Assembly (NCBI GenBank): GCA_031772625.1
Contig: CM062813.1
Location: 692,302,420 to 692,366,419 of the forward strand
Direction: 5' to 3'
Length of the DNA stretch: 64,000 nucleotides
From: Pinus tabuliformis
Taxonomy: Eukaryota > Streptophyta > Pinopsida > Pinales > Pinaceae
The translations under genes and the position numbers were made by a program. Below are positions 23,033-37,100 of the stretch, piece after piece; the stretch's first letter is position 1, and each line of letters begins with the position of its first letter. The notes beneath the pieces are model-generated. The model made no database searches. It was given only the letters and a program-made list of their open reading frames with translations, and had not been told where the DNA came from.

Positions 23033-24000
23033 GGCCCCTTTAGGGTTTCTAACCAAGGAGCACAAACATCCCAAAAACACATCGTTTCCCCTCCAAAGGT
23101 AATTTCTCTAGTCAGAGAGCGCAAAGGTATTTACCTAAACCAATAGGTCCTTGGGTAGACCCCACATTAGTTCTAAGACATTGGTATCTAACTAAAAAAG
23201 TAAACGCTTGAGCTTGACATGCCTCTGGGCCGACAGGCCCATAAAATTCGTTGGGATAAATTGTATTGTTGAACCAAAATAAGCAACAAGAAATTATTTA
23301 AACCAAAGTTAGATAGAGTAACTAAACTATAGGAAAATAAGCTTCTCTAAACCATACGAATGCATGGCAAGCCCATGCAAAAGGTTTGGTTAAGATATGT
23401 CAGATACCATATAAAATACAAATGGAACCTAACCATAAATTTCCTCCAAATGCATCTTATATATTTTCCATGCTAATGATCCATCCTTCTCCTCTGAAAG
23501 GAGATTTCAGTAAATAACCAAATATAACACTTTGGTTAAGAGTCGAGTTCGTAAATTTTCTTAAATCTCCACCGATGGGAGCCCAAGTATCATATACAGC
23601 TCCAAAATACAAATCTTTGAGAACTAAAGAAAAGCACCAACACCTAGTAAGGGTAGATGAATACCCAAAATTTTGGTAATTTTGATTCTATATTTCCATA
23701 CACATCCAAAGAATGGAAAATATTCTTCTAAAATTTTGGGTTATATGAGTGCATGATAAATATGGCCAAAACCTAAAACCACTGAATAAATTAAATGAAG
23801 TACCCCAGATACAAAATATGGAAAAGTGTCCATAATTTCCCCACTAGGACCGACTCCCCGTCCTAGAGTAGCTAGATGGGGAAGCTGAATCAATCCTTAA
23901 TCATACCTAGGTTTTTTCAGTACAAAATGAGACACTTCGAATAGGTTCATTGCTCTGGCCCAAAATAAACTTCTTTCATCATATGTAAATTTTCCTCCAC
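23033..24000 (-). pseudogene. psbC: psbC (CP43) 5' and middle part in a nuclear plastid insertion
   Basis: The minus strand reads CP43 from about 24000: AMNLFEVSHF, then [34 protein letters not shown] and [12 protein letters not shown]. It ends at the conserved LxGP just before the gypsy target site. Many single-base changes and small indels disrupt the frame. Upstream of about 24000 (23990-24140) the similarity to the CP43 N-terminus is lost, so the plastid insertion probably ends there or is scrambled. It continues at 8604 after removal of the retrotransposon. Confidence 0.9.
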
Positions 24001-24309
24001 AATAACAAAACATGGGAAGAATCGAACCAGTATGATCACCTAAGCTATTATTGCACCTTCCCTGCTCTGAATAGGGAGTTGAAGTGGTGTTTCCCCATAA
24101 GGTCCAGATCCTCGAAAGTGGAGGCTCGAACACCATTCTGATCCTCCAAACTCCATATGGTATTTTCTATTTTCTGTCCCTTCAAAAAAATCTTAAAGAA
24201 CTTGTTTTTCTCATCCCTACATTCAAGCTAGATTGCTTTGCCTTTAAATCTCTAGTAGGCTTCTTTATCCTCAAGCAATTTCATTTTCTTAGCCTCAAGA
24301 TGAAATAAT

Positions 24310-26580
24310 CTAGCTTTTGTGTATTTAGAAGAGTAACCCCCATCCTCGAAGCCCCCCAAAAGATTCAACTTTGATTCCACTTCTTTCAGGTTTTGATCTT
24401 CTCTTATCCTTTTGTTTTCTTCCCACTGAATAATAGGTTTTTTTTAGTTTTGAAAGGTTCATAGAAAAATGAGCAATATTCGAATCTCCAGAGTCGAGAG
24501 TGTAAGGGACCCAATTTGTGTGAACTAATGCCATAAATTCCTCCTCTTTTAACCATGTTGCATTGAACTTAAAATGGCTTGCCGAATTTTTTCCCGAACC
24601 TTTGAATTTCAAAAAGATAGGATAATGGTCAAAATCTTCCCCACTTCCAAACCATTGTCACAACATGGGTATCCCTTCCACAAGTCTCTCAGATAATAAG
24701 AAGCGGTTCAGTTTTTTAGCCACCCTAGCATCCCCCGCTCTTTAATCCTATAAGTAGGGACATATTAACCATGTCCACATCTATTAGTTTGTGTTCCACC
24801 ATCAGATGTGAGAAATAATCTATCAAGATGTTAGGTCTTGCATGGGATCCCCAAACTTCAACATGCCCAAAGAAAAATTAAAATTGCCTCCCAAGATAAG
24901 GTCTTCGACTTAAAGAAGTTGTTTTTGAAATAAAGTCCCAAAAAGGAACTCAATTTGAAAATGGTCCATAAAATTTGATTACCCTAAAATCCAACCCAAG
25001 CTCGACTGAGTAGAAGTCCATACCTAAAACAACATCTACACTCGAAGTGTCAGTAGGATTTATTCTTTGAGGATTCCACTCAATACCTAAGATTCCCAAT
25101 CTTCCATAAACATATGAGCAAGTAAAACACCAACCTTTAAACATATATTCTATAACTTTGGATATAGAGGGGCCATTCCCCAGAGTCTATTGTAGGAGGA
25201 GAATATTGGGTTGATTTGTGTCAAATAGTCTCCTCATGGCCATTTTTTCGATGGGATGACCAAGCCCCGATAGTTGAAGGATTGAATAATCATGGGGAAG
25301 TTACTCCTAGGGCCTTTGATACTCTAAGAGCCCCATCAATGGAGATTTGTTTCTCAGCTTCCACATGTAGGCAATATTTAACCCAGGGTTTGGCAAAAAA
25401 TGATTTTTTGCCTCAACCTTTAACTTTTGGAAAGATAGGGTTAGACCCAAGACCCCGAGGCAACATAGAACTGGTGGATATCAAAGATTGATGATGAAGG
25501 TTGTAACTTGTAACAAGAGTTGGTGTCTAATGAGTTGTTTTGAGAGAATTATTTTGAGGAGACACTGGAGGAGGAAGTGTGCACAATGACAGAGGGGCAC
25601 ATGCATGAGACAAAGGCAGGCTTTGGCTTTGGGCGGATGAGAGGCTTAAATATATCACAACTATCAGAACTAACCAGGCCTTCACCCAAAGAAACATTAT
25701 CGACCAAATAAAGTGGAGAGGAGGGGAGAAGAAGTAGTACAAGAAGTGGAGTCTAGTGGTTGCATCTAAAGCTCCTTGGTGATATGAGCTTGATAATGTT
25801 CCACTTCCACTTCTATGTCAGGTCGCTCAGAGGCCTCATCCTAAACCCTTGTTCCTGAAGGAGGTGGAGAAGTTATCCCCTTTTCTTGTCCTAGAAGACC
25901 CTCAACCTCCTTAGTGGGTGCCAACCATTCCATCATATCCTCTACCCTAAGAGAAATTTTCTTCTTCATTTGAGGGGCATTCCATAAGCCCTTATGACCA
26001 TGGAAAGGGAGTTTACAATCTTTTGCAATGTGACCTATTACACAACGTTTTCTGCACCTGAAGGGAATGCCTTCATAGTCTAATATCTGTAGATGAGAAA
26101 ATACATCTTGACCAAGCCTCATCTTAGCCACGAGTCCTTCTCTTGAATTAAGACTCACCAACATTGCAGTCATGATGCCAGTGGTTTGAAAAGATATGTC
26201 TCCATCCAGGAAAATCCCTAGGCAATTCCAAATATCCATGAAGGCTGCTTAAGACTAGAATTGAATAGGAAGGCCCAGTATTCGAACCTAAATTGGTGTG
26301 GCTTCCAACCCCTTTCGACTAACATCAAAGAGAGGTGTCCATTTCTTCAAAAGAACCGCAGTAGAATCGATGGACCAATTTCTTTCAAGAACCCAAGAGA
26401 CACTCTAACTTGAGTTGAAAAGAATGATGAACCAACCTTTAGCCAAGGTTGAGATAGATGACAAGGACTCCATATTTTGTCCCCATTGTCGAGTAGCCCA
26501 CTCTCTCGGGATTTGGACCTTGAAACACCTTTCCCTTGCTCTTCCAACAATAACAACCTCTAACTTCTATTCAACCTCGT
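24310..26580 (-). mobile_element. Decayed L1-type LINE, 5' portion
   Basis: ORF1 remnant (about 26580-25841): the minus strand, over two frames, reads WTPLFDV then VRILGLP and MDIWNCLGIFLDGDISF. These match the DUF4283 region of plant LINE ORF1. A CCHC-like knuckle follows (FRCRKRCVIGHIAKDCKLP), with a changed spacing. ORF2 remnant (about 25150-24325): endonuclease-like WNPQRINPTDTSS and then FKFNATWLKEEEF, which is the linker before RT in plant L1 ORF2. No RT domain follows, so the element is truncated before RT. It lies next to the plastid insertion. Confidence 0.65.
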
Positions 26581-27289
26581 GAAACTAAATGTCCACTCCA
26601 AAAACCATATTTCCTCCGCTTTCTACAACTTTTCACAATGAACCTTTTCCTTCTTTATGGCACTTATGGATCTCTGTCCTTGGAGGGGGGGTGTTATGCT
26701 TGCTCTAGTTCTATGGATATTGCCTGAGAAGCACCTCCACTATTGAACCCCTATATTATTGTGGCCACATCAAGCTCAGTTCCACAAAGAGGGTTGTATT
26801 TGTAAATACTAAATAAATTTTAGCCAATGCCTCAAACAAAGGGTATCCTGGAAAAGTTTAATTCTCCTCTCGCCTTGAAGTTAGGGTTTTTACCCAATGT
26901 TTTTGTAGAATATTAGAGACCGACACAAATGTCACTGGAAATTTTTGGTATAGACCCTTCGTCAAAGGGGAAAACAAACAAGGTGATGCTAGTAACTGTA
27001 GGGGACCTTGTGAAAAAAGGAGTCGGATCCCAAACTTCCATACTGACTCTACTTACACTTGTCCCATCTAGGGTTTTTTTCAGTATAAGTGAGTTCCTAG
27101 ATCTTCCTCTAGACTAGAAAAACCCACACTTGGTAATGGAAACCCTGATAAACACCTGACCCTGTAGCTTATTCAAGTCCTCATTCACCAGAATGACCCT
27201 ATTCTTAGCTTGTGAATCACCAACTGGCTTGGTCTATATCTGACAAAATTCTAGTGGATCAAAATAATAGTCTACTAGAATATCCTCCA
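26581..27289. other. Unassigned intergenic sequence
   Basis: No protein motif, RNA gene or element terminus was recognised. It may include the rest of the LINE 5' region. Confidence 0.4.
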
Positions 27290-27586
27290 TCAACCTACAA
27301 CCGAGCTAAGGCTATTAATTAGGGATAAGGAATTGAAGAATATGTTGCTCTTATGACAATCATCTTCAGTGACAAAGTTGAAGTCATAGACAACATATCT
27401 ACACTCTATCTTGGGAAGAGAAGCCCTAAAGCTATTATAGTTCTTAATAGGGCCTATGAGTTTATCTATCATGATATCAGTTTGTTTCTTGTTGATCTTA
27501 AATATCGTGAATTGATATATCTTCTTCCTCTTTAGCTCCAAGAATGTAGACTTGCATTCCCCATTGATAGCCATCCCAGAACATGT
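27290..27586 (-). pseudogene. Actin-depolymerizing factor (cofilin) exon remnant
   Basis: The minus strand reads SGMAINGECKSTFLELK, then KIYQFTIFKINKKQ, ASLPKIECRYVVYDFNFVTE and DDCHKSNIFF. This is the ADF-homology domain that binds and severs actin filaments. It covers what is the second exon in plant ADF genes, from memory, and stops where the next exon would begin. Similarity ends at IFF; the expected IAW and the C-terminal helix are absent. The first exon and the rest are not seen nearby. With about 80 clean codons but no partner exons, it is best called an orphan exon or gene relic. Confidence 0.75.
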
Positions 27587-28111
27587 ACTTGCCTGTTAAA
27601 CGTTTTGAAGCTTTTCTAGGCATATTTTCCAGTAAAAAATTATCATAATATGACAAATATTTCTTGAAATCACAAATTTGAGTTATGAATTCCTTACAAT
27701 CCAAGTGCCCCAATAGTTTTTCATAATGCATTCGACAAAAAAAGAAAACAATTCTCAAAAACTAAAGACATTCCACCTTATTTCTCCAATATAAACAGGA
27801 AAGAAAAATCAAGGTATAAGAAAATAAACAGAATTCCTAATTTTTACAAGTTTTAGATAACTAAATACAAACCCTGACAACCACAAATATAAGAAATTTA
27901 TTTTTCAAAAAATAAGTTCAAAAAAAATCAATTAATATAAAACAATAAATAATATATATATATATATAATTTAAATTGCAAAACATAATAAAAATTTATT
28001 TTTCAAAATACATTAAGGACTATTACATAAATTAGGAGCAACAAAGGCTTTTAGATACCACCAAGCGTGGGCTCATTTATTTTTTATAAATAACATAATA
28101 TTACAAGCCCG
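27587..28111. other. AT-rich spacer between the ADF exon and FRO
   Basis: AT-rich with a short TA run at about 27953. The 3' untranslated region of FRO should lie here just below 28112, but no clear poly(A) signal could be fixed. Confidence 0.6.
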
Positions 28112-31100
28112 TTAAAGGCAAAAGCTAATCGAATGAAAGTTAAATGCAATGGTCGAGTTATTTGTGGCGGAGGAGCAAACAGACGCTACACTTTCTTGCA
28201 TTCCCTGTGGACCAGATACAAGTACCCCGACACTCGATCCAAACTTCTCTTTTGCACACGTAGAAAATATACCTATACAACAATACAACGTTTCAAAATA
28301 ATAAGTGAAGCTCCAACTGCATGCAAAAATGTTCTAATATTCGTATATTAAAAATAATTTTATTTTATATTAATTATAAAAATGTATAAGATAAATATAT
28401 ATATTTATAAAATAGTTTAATTTTTTTTTGGTATTTTAAATATTTTAAAAAATGTTTAAATTATTTAATGTGTAAAAATTAAATGTTTAAAAGTATTTTT
28501 TAAGGTGTTAAATTTATTTATACATTTAAAAGTGTATTTTAAACAACAAGAAATCACAATTTTGTTATAAATTATATTGTCAATTAGTTATATTATGCCT
28601 AAAAATTTTATAACAAGATTCTAAACCATTATGATTCTTAACTTATAAATAGGATTTGTTACACTACCATGGCTTATCAATATTTCATGTTCAAAAAACT
28701 ATTTCATATGACATTGGTTGATATAACATTTTTTTTAACTAAGGCAACCATATAAATTAAATGGATGACAAATGTGGATAGGCATCAATCCATAATAAAT
28801 ATCAAAGCACTTGCTTCATTATATATCTCAAATTATTAAAATTTAAAAAATCATTAAAATGACCAACTTATAACTTTATTTTAAATTTTATTATTAATAA
28901 TAAATAATAAAAAGAATTAATATATAAGTTAAACATATATATATTTGAAAAATAAGGAACAAGATTCATAATCATAGAAATTTATTCTTACTTTACCATG
29001 AAGATGCTTAATCTATAGGCTTTGTTACAATACCCTGGCTTATAAATACCATATGCCCAAAAAACCATAAATCACTTTATATGTCACTCGTTCATATGAA
29101 TTCTTTTTAATTAAACATTAAAAATGACATAATTACTTTGGAAATAGATCTCAACCTTTAATTTGTATATATCATTATGAATATTCTAAAATATTTCGTA
29201 AAGGTTAAATATCTACCATCCACCTAATAATTATGGAGTTGTTTTTAGTACCAAAGTTTAAAATGAGGTGAAATCTTGATTTGTGTTATTTAAATTGGTT
29301 TTTTTTTTATTTACTGTATATATAGATTCAACACTGTGAAAAACCCCTAGGGAACTTCGATTGTGCACTGGTTACCCATCAAGCTTGTGGTTGTGCCGGA
29401 TTTTAGAGAAATTAGACGAGAAAAACCCACAAAAAAAGTTACCAAAAAATCTCACTAAAAACAACTTGAATAATTATTGCTAATTAAATTAAACTTGTGG
29501 AAGCTTCATTCCAAAATAGACATGCTGTAATTTAAAATATAGAAAGAGCATAACTACTTTTGAGATAAATTTCAACCTTTAATATATGACTAATATAAAA
29601 ATATCTTAAAATTTTATGCCCATGTTAAATTCTTATTATCCACCTAATAATAATTAATAATTAAGTTAGAATTATAAAAACTTTTTAAAATAAACATACC
29701 TATCCACTTAATAATAATTATAATTTCAGGTTAAAAATTCATCTTTATTAATTAAAGTTAATTAATTTTATAATATCTTTTTCATCATATACATATTAAA
29801 TGGAATATTTATCCAGAAATGTTAGAGGTTGCTACCAAGATGGTAATAAAACTTTTAAAATTGAACTCCTGAAACATTTTTGATCCCACAATTAACTTTC
29901 ACCTCAAATATTTGCATCAAAGTTAAACTTATAAATTCATGAATACTCAACCTTCAACAAAAATGAATGAATGCATATATTGAGCGTAATTTAACATACC
30001 TCGAAAATCAGGTCTCCTGCCATAATTCACATTGTCCAGATGCAGCAAGCTGAGACAATCGGTACAACCATGTTCTTCCCACATGGGCAACTCTAGGCTG
30101 CCTTCCTCTACTTTGACAGCTGAATGATCATGTCCATCTGCTCTCAGTTTCATGCAAGTCTTCCATTCCCAAATAGCCATTGCAGACACTGTAATACATA
30201 TTCCCATTACCAGTGCCAGATCAATGAACAATCTCCTCTCCCACGAAGGATAAATATTATATGAATTGTGATCCTTTGGATAGACGAATAAGCTGTTCAG
30301 CAACCCAAGGAGAACAACGAATACTACAAATGTTATCAATATCAGTGAAGCTCTCCACAATTTGCTCTCCGTCGCTAACAGAGCTGGAATGGTACTGTTA
30401 GTTCCCTTCGTCTCAAATTGCACTGCCTTGAATTCATAGTTTGGTAATGGGGATTCATAGTCTGGGGCCTCTTCTTGTGTAACGAATGCCTCGACCTTCA
30501 AAAATCCTTCTGACTGTAAGCCTGACTGATGTAGCAATGTGGGAGAGATGAGATTCAGCATAGATAGATCTTCTCTTTTCTTGACTACAATTATTAGTAA
30601 AACTCTTGGAGTGGAATTTAATTTCTGTGACATAATTTCATGCAGTATGCTGAGGAAAGGAGTCACTCCACTTCCACCGGCAATCAGAAGTAGACTATCA
30701 TATCTGAAAAAAAAAATGACACTGATATGAAATTCGCCATCATGTGTAACATTATAACAGAGTGATTTTTTTTGTAATAATAATAATTTTATAGTCTACC
30801 TCAAGAACAATTAGTCATGGAAATGAATTCTCAGACAGGAACAGATGGGCATCAGTAATCAATTAATTAGTACAAATTTAATCTATGGAGTTTTATTGTT
30901 CAGGTGTTGGATGCTTTTGCAAAGCCAGGACATGTCCATAATGATTTTTATTTAAAATGTTAGTACTGAAGATGAGCAAGGTACTTATATTTTGGTACAA
31001 ATTCAGTGAATAGAAATTCAAAAAATGAAGTTGGACATGGTAGTAACTCAGGCATTACAAGTCTTTTGCACAGCCAGGACATGTCCATAAGGATTTTTAT

Positions 31101-34100
31101 TCAAAATGTTAGTGCTGAACATGAGCAAGGTACTTATATTTTTGGTACAAATTTAGTGCATAGAAATTCAACAAATGAAGTTAGACCTGGTTTAAACTCA
31201 GGCATTACACAAGGTATTCAGATTAGGATATTGGTAGAAATTTAACCACTGATGTTGTTGCATGTAAGGGCACAGCTGCTTGTGGGGTATGGGAGAAAGA
31301 AAATGAGAAGTGCATGACACTCTTCAGTGATACACCTATAAACTTATCTGATTTATTTATTCTGAGTGGGTCTATTACTATTTATAGATAAACATTGCAC
31401 TAACAACCTTGAACCAACAACCTGCCTTATAAACGTTCTTGAATCTCAACTCACACATACACCTGATCACACTTTACAACTCAGCTGTCCAGATACATAC
31501 ATCAACATATTTATAGCTATTCAAATTCTTAGATCATAGAAATATATAATTAATCATAGCAATACAAATTCCAAAATCATAGTAATATCATTGGATTGGA
31601 TGATTATTCTCTTAACTTCGCATAAAAAAACATAATTTGAGGTTTTTATTTTAATCAACTTTCCTTCTTTGTTATTTAAAAATCATGCAGTTTTGGAATT
31701 CCATTTAGTTGTCTCTGATTCTTTTTCTGAAGGGCATAGTTTCTTACTTGTAATTCCAAATCAAACCTGACATTAGTTGTAAACATGGATATGGATTATT
31801 CACTGAACTGACAACACAAATGTGTACACACTAGTTACAAATAAAAATTCAACCAACTTTTATGCATCCTTCATCAAAACATTAGAATGACGGATTAAGC
31901 AAAATACCCTAGTCCCTGGTAAATTTCCAAGCAACTGTATATAAGACAAATTTAAAACCATAAATATCTCAGGAAGTAATTGGAATTTTAGACAAATTTA
32001 AAACCATAAATATCTCAGGAAGTAATTGGAATTTTAGAAATGACACATTAGGAAAATACTTTCAATTTAGTGTATATGGCACAAATTAAAAATCATAAAT
32101 ACCTCAGAAAGTAATTGGAATCTGGTCCATAAGGTCCTTCCATAGCTGCAGACAGACTCACAGTTCTAGTTTTCGAAAGGTGGGATGCATAGATAAAATT
32201 GTAAAGCCTTTCAGTCCATTCTCCTTGGCACTTAATCATAACTGAAATTCGATCCTTGTCAACGCTTGAGCTGGATGTTATGCTGAAAGGGTGCCACTGC
32301 AGGCGAGATATAACAGGAATCTTGAGTAGTATCACACTGGTTGAAATGTACTTCAAGTCTGCAGCAAGCGTTGTATGTGTAAGCTTAGAAAAACATTTAT
32401 ATTGAAAATGGATTTGCATAGGTAGATAATTGTTAAAATTAAATGTTCATCAATGATGTTATAAATAGAGCTTATTGGATTTGCATAGGTAGATAATTGT
32501 TAAAACTAAATGTTCATCAATGAAGTTATAAATAGAGGTTATTGTTGTGAATTTTAAATGTCATTAATGATGTTTATATAGAGTTTATTGATTTGAATTT
32601 TATATGTAATTAATTAAATTTATATTAAGTGAGAGTGATTGGGAAAAATGATTATTATATTCTCTGCCAAATTCAATTTCTACCAGTAACACAACAACAA
32701 CAGTAACACAATAACATGATAAAATTGAAACAATACATTAAAAGATAGTTATATTTAGCCCTACTACATCTATCAAGAATTTGATCTCATGCTAGTACTG
32801 TCCTACATGCACTCAAGAGAGGAGACTAGGAATTTGAAAGAAAAGTTCTAGGGATTATATTTGTTTCGGGTGATATTTACCTGGGTGCTTTGAAAAAGTA
32901 AGCTCTATAGCTTTGCAGGGTAATATTCGAGCTGATAGGATTTTGCAAGTTCTTCCTGATTGAAGGAACCTTAAAAACCTGTCAAGAAGGAAGAGAAAAA
33001 TTCCAGACAAAACTGTGCAGAAATGTCTATCACTGATATGCAGTGAGAAAAAGACCGTGAAGACCACATAAAGATGGTGAGTATAATAGAATAGCTCGAA
33101 GAATTTTCTCCTTATTGGTTTAATCGATGTCAACCACATTATTATTCCGGATAATAGAGCAATCACTCCTGGTAAATTGGCACGCCCTGTTCTATCCCAT
33201 CTTGTTAACTGCACATAATAAACACTTTCTAAATTAAAGTCTCAGCCACTCCAGAAACAAGATATCAAAATGTATATGCTTTTGTTTTCATCTCTGCCAT
33301 GAATGAGCTGCTAGCAATGATATTTGTGGGTACCTCTTTTAGTAGAGAATTCCTGCTTCCCCAGACTACAGAAAAACACACTCCATGTAATGTGTAAATA
33401 ACCATCATGGTGTTAGCTACCCATATGTGATACTTGACTGACATTTCGAAATGTACGCCAATAATCTGTAGCAAATCCAGTCCTCGAGTAACAGGTAAGA
33501 ATAGCACAGCGAAACATAAGTTTCCGATGTAGCCCAGTCTAACCCCAACCCTCTCCAACTTATATTGCCATCTGAAATTTAAAAAAAAATACTGGTAAAC
33601 AAGGTAAAAATAATTTTTTTTTGAAAGTTTGATAAGGATATATTTTCATAATGTTCAATATATGGGGTGGAGAATTGAATCTTTGATTTTGTATCAGCTA
33701 GTGTCTTAACAAAGTACTTGATAGTACTTTTTATGTCTATTTTAGGTTTCAGAATAATTCATAAATTTGATGGATTTGTAGAAGTGAAGTCAATTATTTG
33801 ACTTTGACTCTTCCAATTACTAAACTTATTTCAATTGCAAATTCTGGAAATATCTTTAAGTTTGATAGGACTATATTTTCATCATGTCCAATATATGAGG
33901 TGGGGAATTGAACCAATGACTTCATATCAATTAGTGTCTTAACAAAGTACGTGATACTAGTTTTTATGTCTATTCTAGGTTTCAGAGTAATTCATAAATT
34001 TGATGGATTTGTAGAAGTGAAGTCAATTATTTGACTTTGACTCTTCCAACTACTAAACTTGTCTCAGTTGCAAATTCCAGAAATATATTTAAGCTTGATA

Positions 34101-37100
34101 GGACTACATTTTCATCATGTCCAGTATATGGGGTGGGGAATTGAACCCGTGACTTCATCTCAACTAGTGTCTTAACAAAGTACCTGATAGTACTTTTTAT
34201 GTCTATTCTAGGTTTCAAAATAATTCATAAATTTGATGGATTTGTAGAAGTGAAGTAAATTATTTGACTTTGACTCTTCCAACTACTAAACTTATTTCAA
34301 TTGCAAATTCTAGAAATATCTTTAAGCTTGGTAGGACTACATTTTCATCATGTCCAATATATGGGGTAGGGAATTGAACTAGTAACTTCATATCAACTAG
34401 GGCCTTAACAAAGTACCTAATAGTACTTTTTATGTCTATTCTAGGTTTCAGAATAATTCATAAATTTAATAGAATTGTAGAAGTAAAGTCAATTATTTGA
34501 CTTTGACTCTTCCAACTACTAAACTTATCTCAATAACAAATTCTGAAAATATCCTAGAATTTAATGGACGACAGTCAATTGCAATACACAATATCCCAGA
34601 ATAAAAAATCAAACAATTAACCTAGCTGTTGTCAATAGAATAAACTGAAATTTTCACACAATCTACAATAAAAATAGAAAAACTCCTATCCAACAGATTT
34701 CCAAAATATTTCCAAATCTACAATATAATTAAATTCAATTCAAACCACCTACTTACACATAATGATTTCCTGACTTGTACATTTTATTTGCTGACTTGTA
34801 CATTTTATTTGGAAATAAGATAATAATCTACTTACAAATGGTGATTTCCTGACTTCAACACCTTCTTTGGAGATATTTTGCTAAAGTCATTGGAGACGTA
34901 ACTATATAATGTCCATACCATAAGTCCCACGAATATAATGATAGTCAGTAGTTCAGCTGCAGATACAAATCCCAACGGTCCTCGAATGAAAATTAGACGA
35001 CGAGATAACTTAACTAGGACCTTCTTTTTGGCTCTGCAATTCAAACGTCTTGATTAACATTAAAAAAAAAACGATATATTCAAAATTCTTCCCATGAATT
35101 GAACGAAAAGCAATATAACTTACAAGCTTAAATCCTGATAGCCACGGGCCTGCAGATACACTGCACCCAGTGCTGCTAGGAGTATCAATAAGAACGAATA
35201 GAGGAAAATATCAGGGCCTGTGCGCACAGCATAGATTTCTGTTAAATTGGATCGAAGACAATATAACGAATTCTGACTAATACTGGTCGTTGTTTTGATA
35301 GGGTGAACTTATTTTGATTGTAAATATGGGGAATATCTTGAAATTCGATGGATAATAGGAAGATAATATAACAATTTTTGAATAATATTGTTCTTTGTTT
35401 TGATAGGCTGAATTTATTTTGAGTGCAGATTCAGGGAATATATAGATAAATTTGAATTCCTAAATATTCTTAAAATAAAAATAACTATTTTAATATATAA
35501 AAAGTTTAATACTCGTATGAATTAGAATCTAAGTATTATATTACTTTAATCAATAAAATTATCTCAAATTATCTTTGAATTTGTGTAGATTATCCAAAGT
35601 CAAGGTTTCATGAACAAAACAATGGCTCGATGTACTTTTTTTTTTTTTCAGTACATGGCTCCATGCCCTTTATATTTATATATCTATTAGATATCCAAAT
35701 CTACAATACACAGAGCAAAGTCATAATTCCATACACATTAAATGCACTTCATATTTATATATTCATTAGATACTCAACAGAACCTTGAAATAAGCTCAGA
35801 ATTAAGACAAACACAATCACTCTAATACCATGATTAAAATGAATAGAGAAAACTATCAGATATATGCACTTCATATTTATATATTCATTAGATACTCAAC
35901 AGAACCTTGAAATAAGCTCAGAATTAAGACAAACACAATCACTCTAATACCATGATTAAAATGAATAGAGAAAACTATCAGATATATGTTAAATCTGATC
36001 TGAGGCAATATCACACGATATCAGTAGCCCATGGTTCTTGCAGAAAATGATCTCAGAAATCAAGCTAAACTGTTTGGGTTATGGGTTTCATATCTAAGAC
36101 GTTAAATCATCTGGGACTTGTTCCTGGTTTTATCTCCACCCAGGATTTGTCCCTAGCTGCATCTCCACCTTATCAATACAAATTCAATCTCTACAATCTC
36201 AAAACACCCAAAAATTAACATATAAATTTAAGTATAATTTTATGGGATCTTTCTCATAGAAATATATTAACATATAAATAAGAGACAAAACCAACCCAGG
36301 ATCCATGTATGAAAGATTGATAAAGAAATATTAATAAACCGGCTGCATTAAAAAGAGACACCCAATTTGCAGAGGAGAAATCACCCACAAATACAATTTC
36401 ATCAAATTTGCAATTTCCTTTGCTTTTAAATTGATTGTTTCACGTCCATAAGTGACGTGAACCCCCACATCACTGTATGTCCGATTTGTGACACAGGACA
36501 TACACCACCAATATTTATATATAAAAAACAGTCAATTTATATTCCATTGGCTTGACTATGCTGAGTTCTATGTACTTCTTTTATATATGTACATAACCCC
36601 TCCAGTCAATGAAACAAACAATTTAACAAATTTGATTGAACTTCTTTGGCTTGACTATGAGAAGTCCCAGATCCTTATTCTATCAATAACAATAAATCTG
36701 AAGAAATTATACAATGAAACAAACAATTTAACAATTTGATTTAAACTTCTTTGGATGGACTATGATAAGTCCCAGATCCTAATTCTATCCATATCAAGAA
36801 ATCTGAAGAAATTCCAATCTTCTTTGGATTCACTATAAGAAATTCTACCCATATCAATAAATCTGAAGAAATTATACAATGGAACAGACAATTTTGATTT
36901 AATCTTCTTTGGATTCACTATGAGAAGTTCCAGGTCCTAATTTTATCAACATCAATAAATTTGAAGAAATTATACCTGTGTATCCAAAAGCTGGTGTGCT
37001 TGTTTTCTTTTCCAAACGAAGCCACAGTTTGGTCCAGAATTTAGTAGGTCTCAAGATCCAGATTGAAACCCAGCAAGAGAATATCACCAGCAAGAAGGTC

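Noticed and set aside
33610-34560. Intron array as a CRISPR or ribozyme array
   Set aside because: Units are 233 bp with no short repeat-spacer pattern and no ribozyme core; it is a plain tandem repeat in a plant intron.
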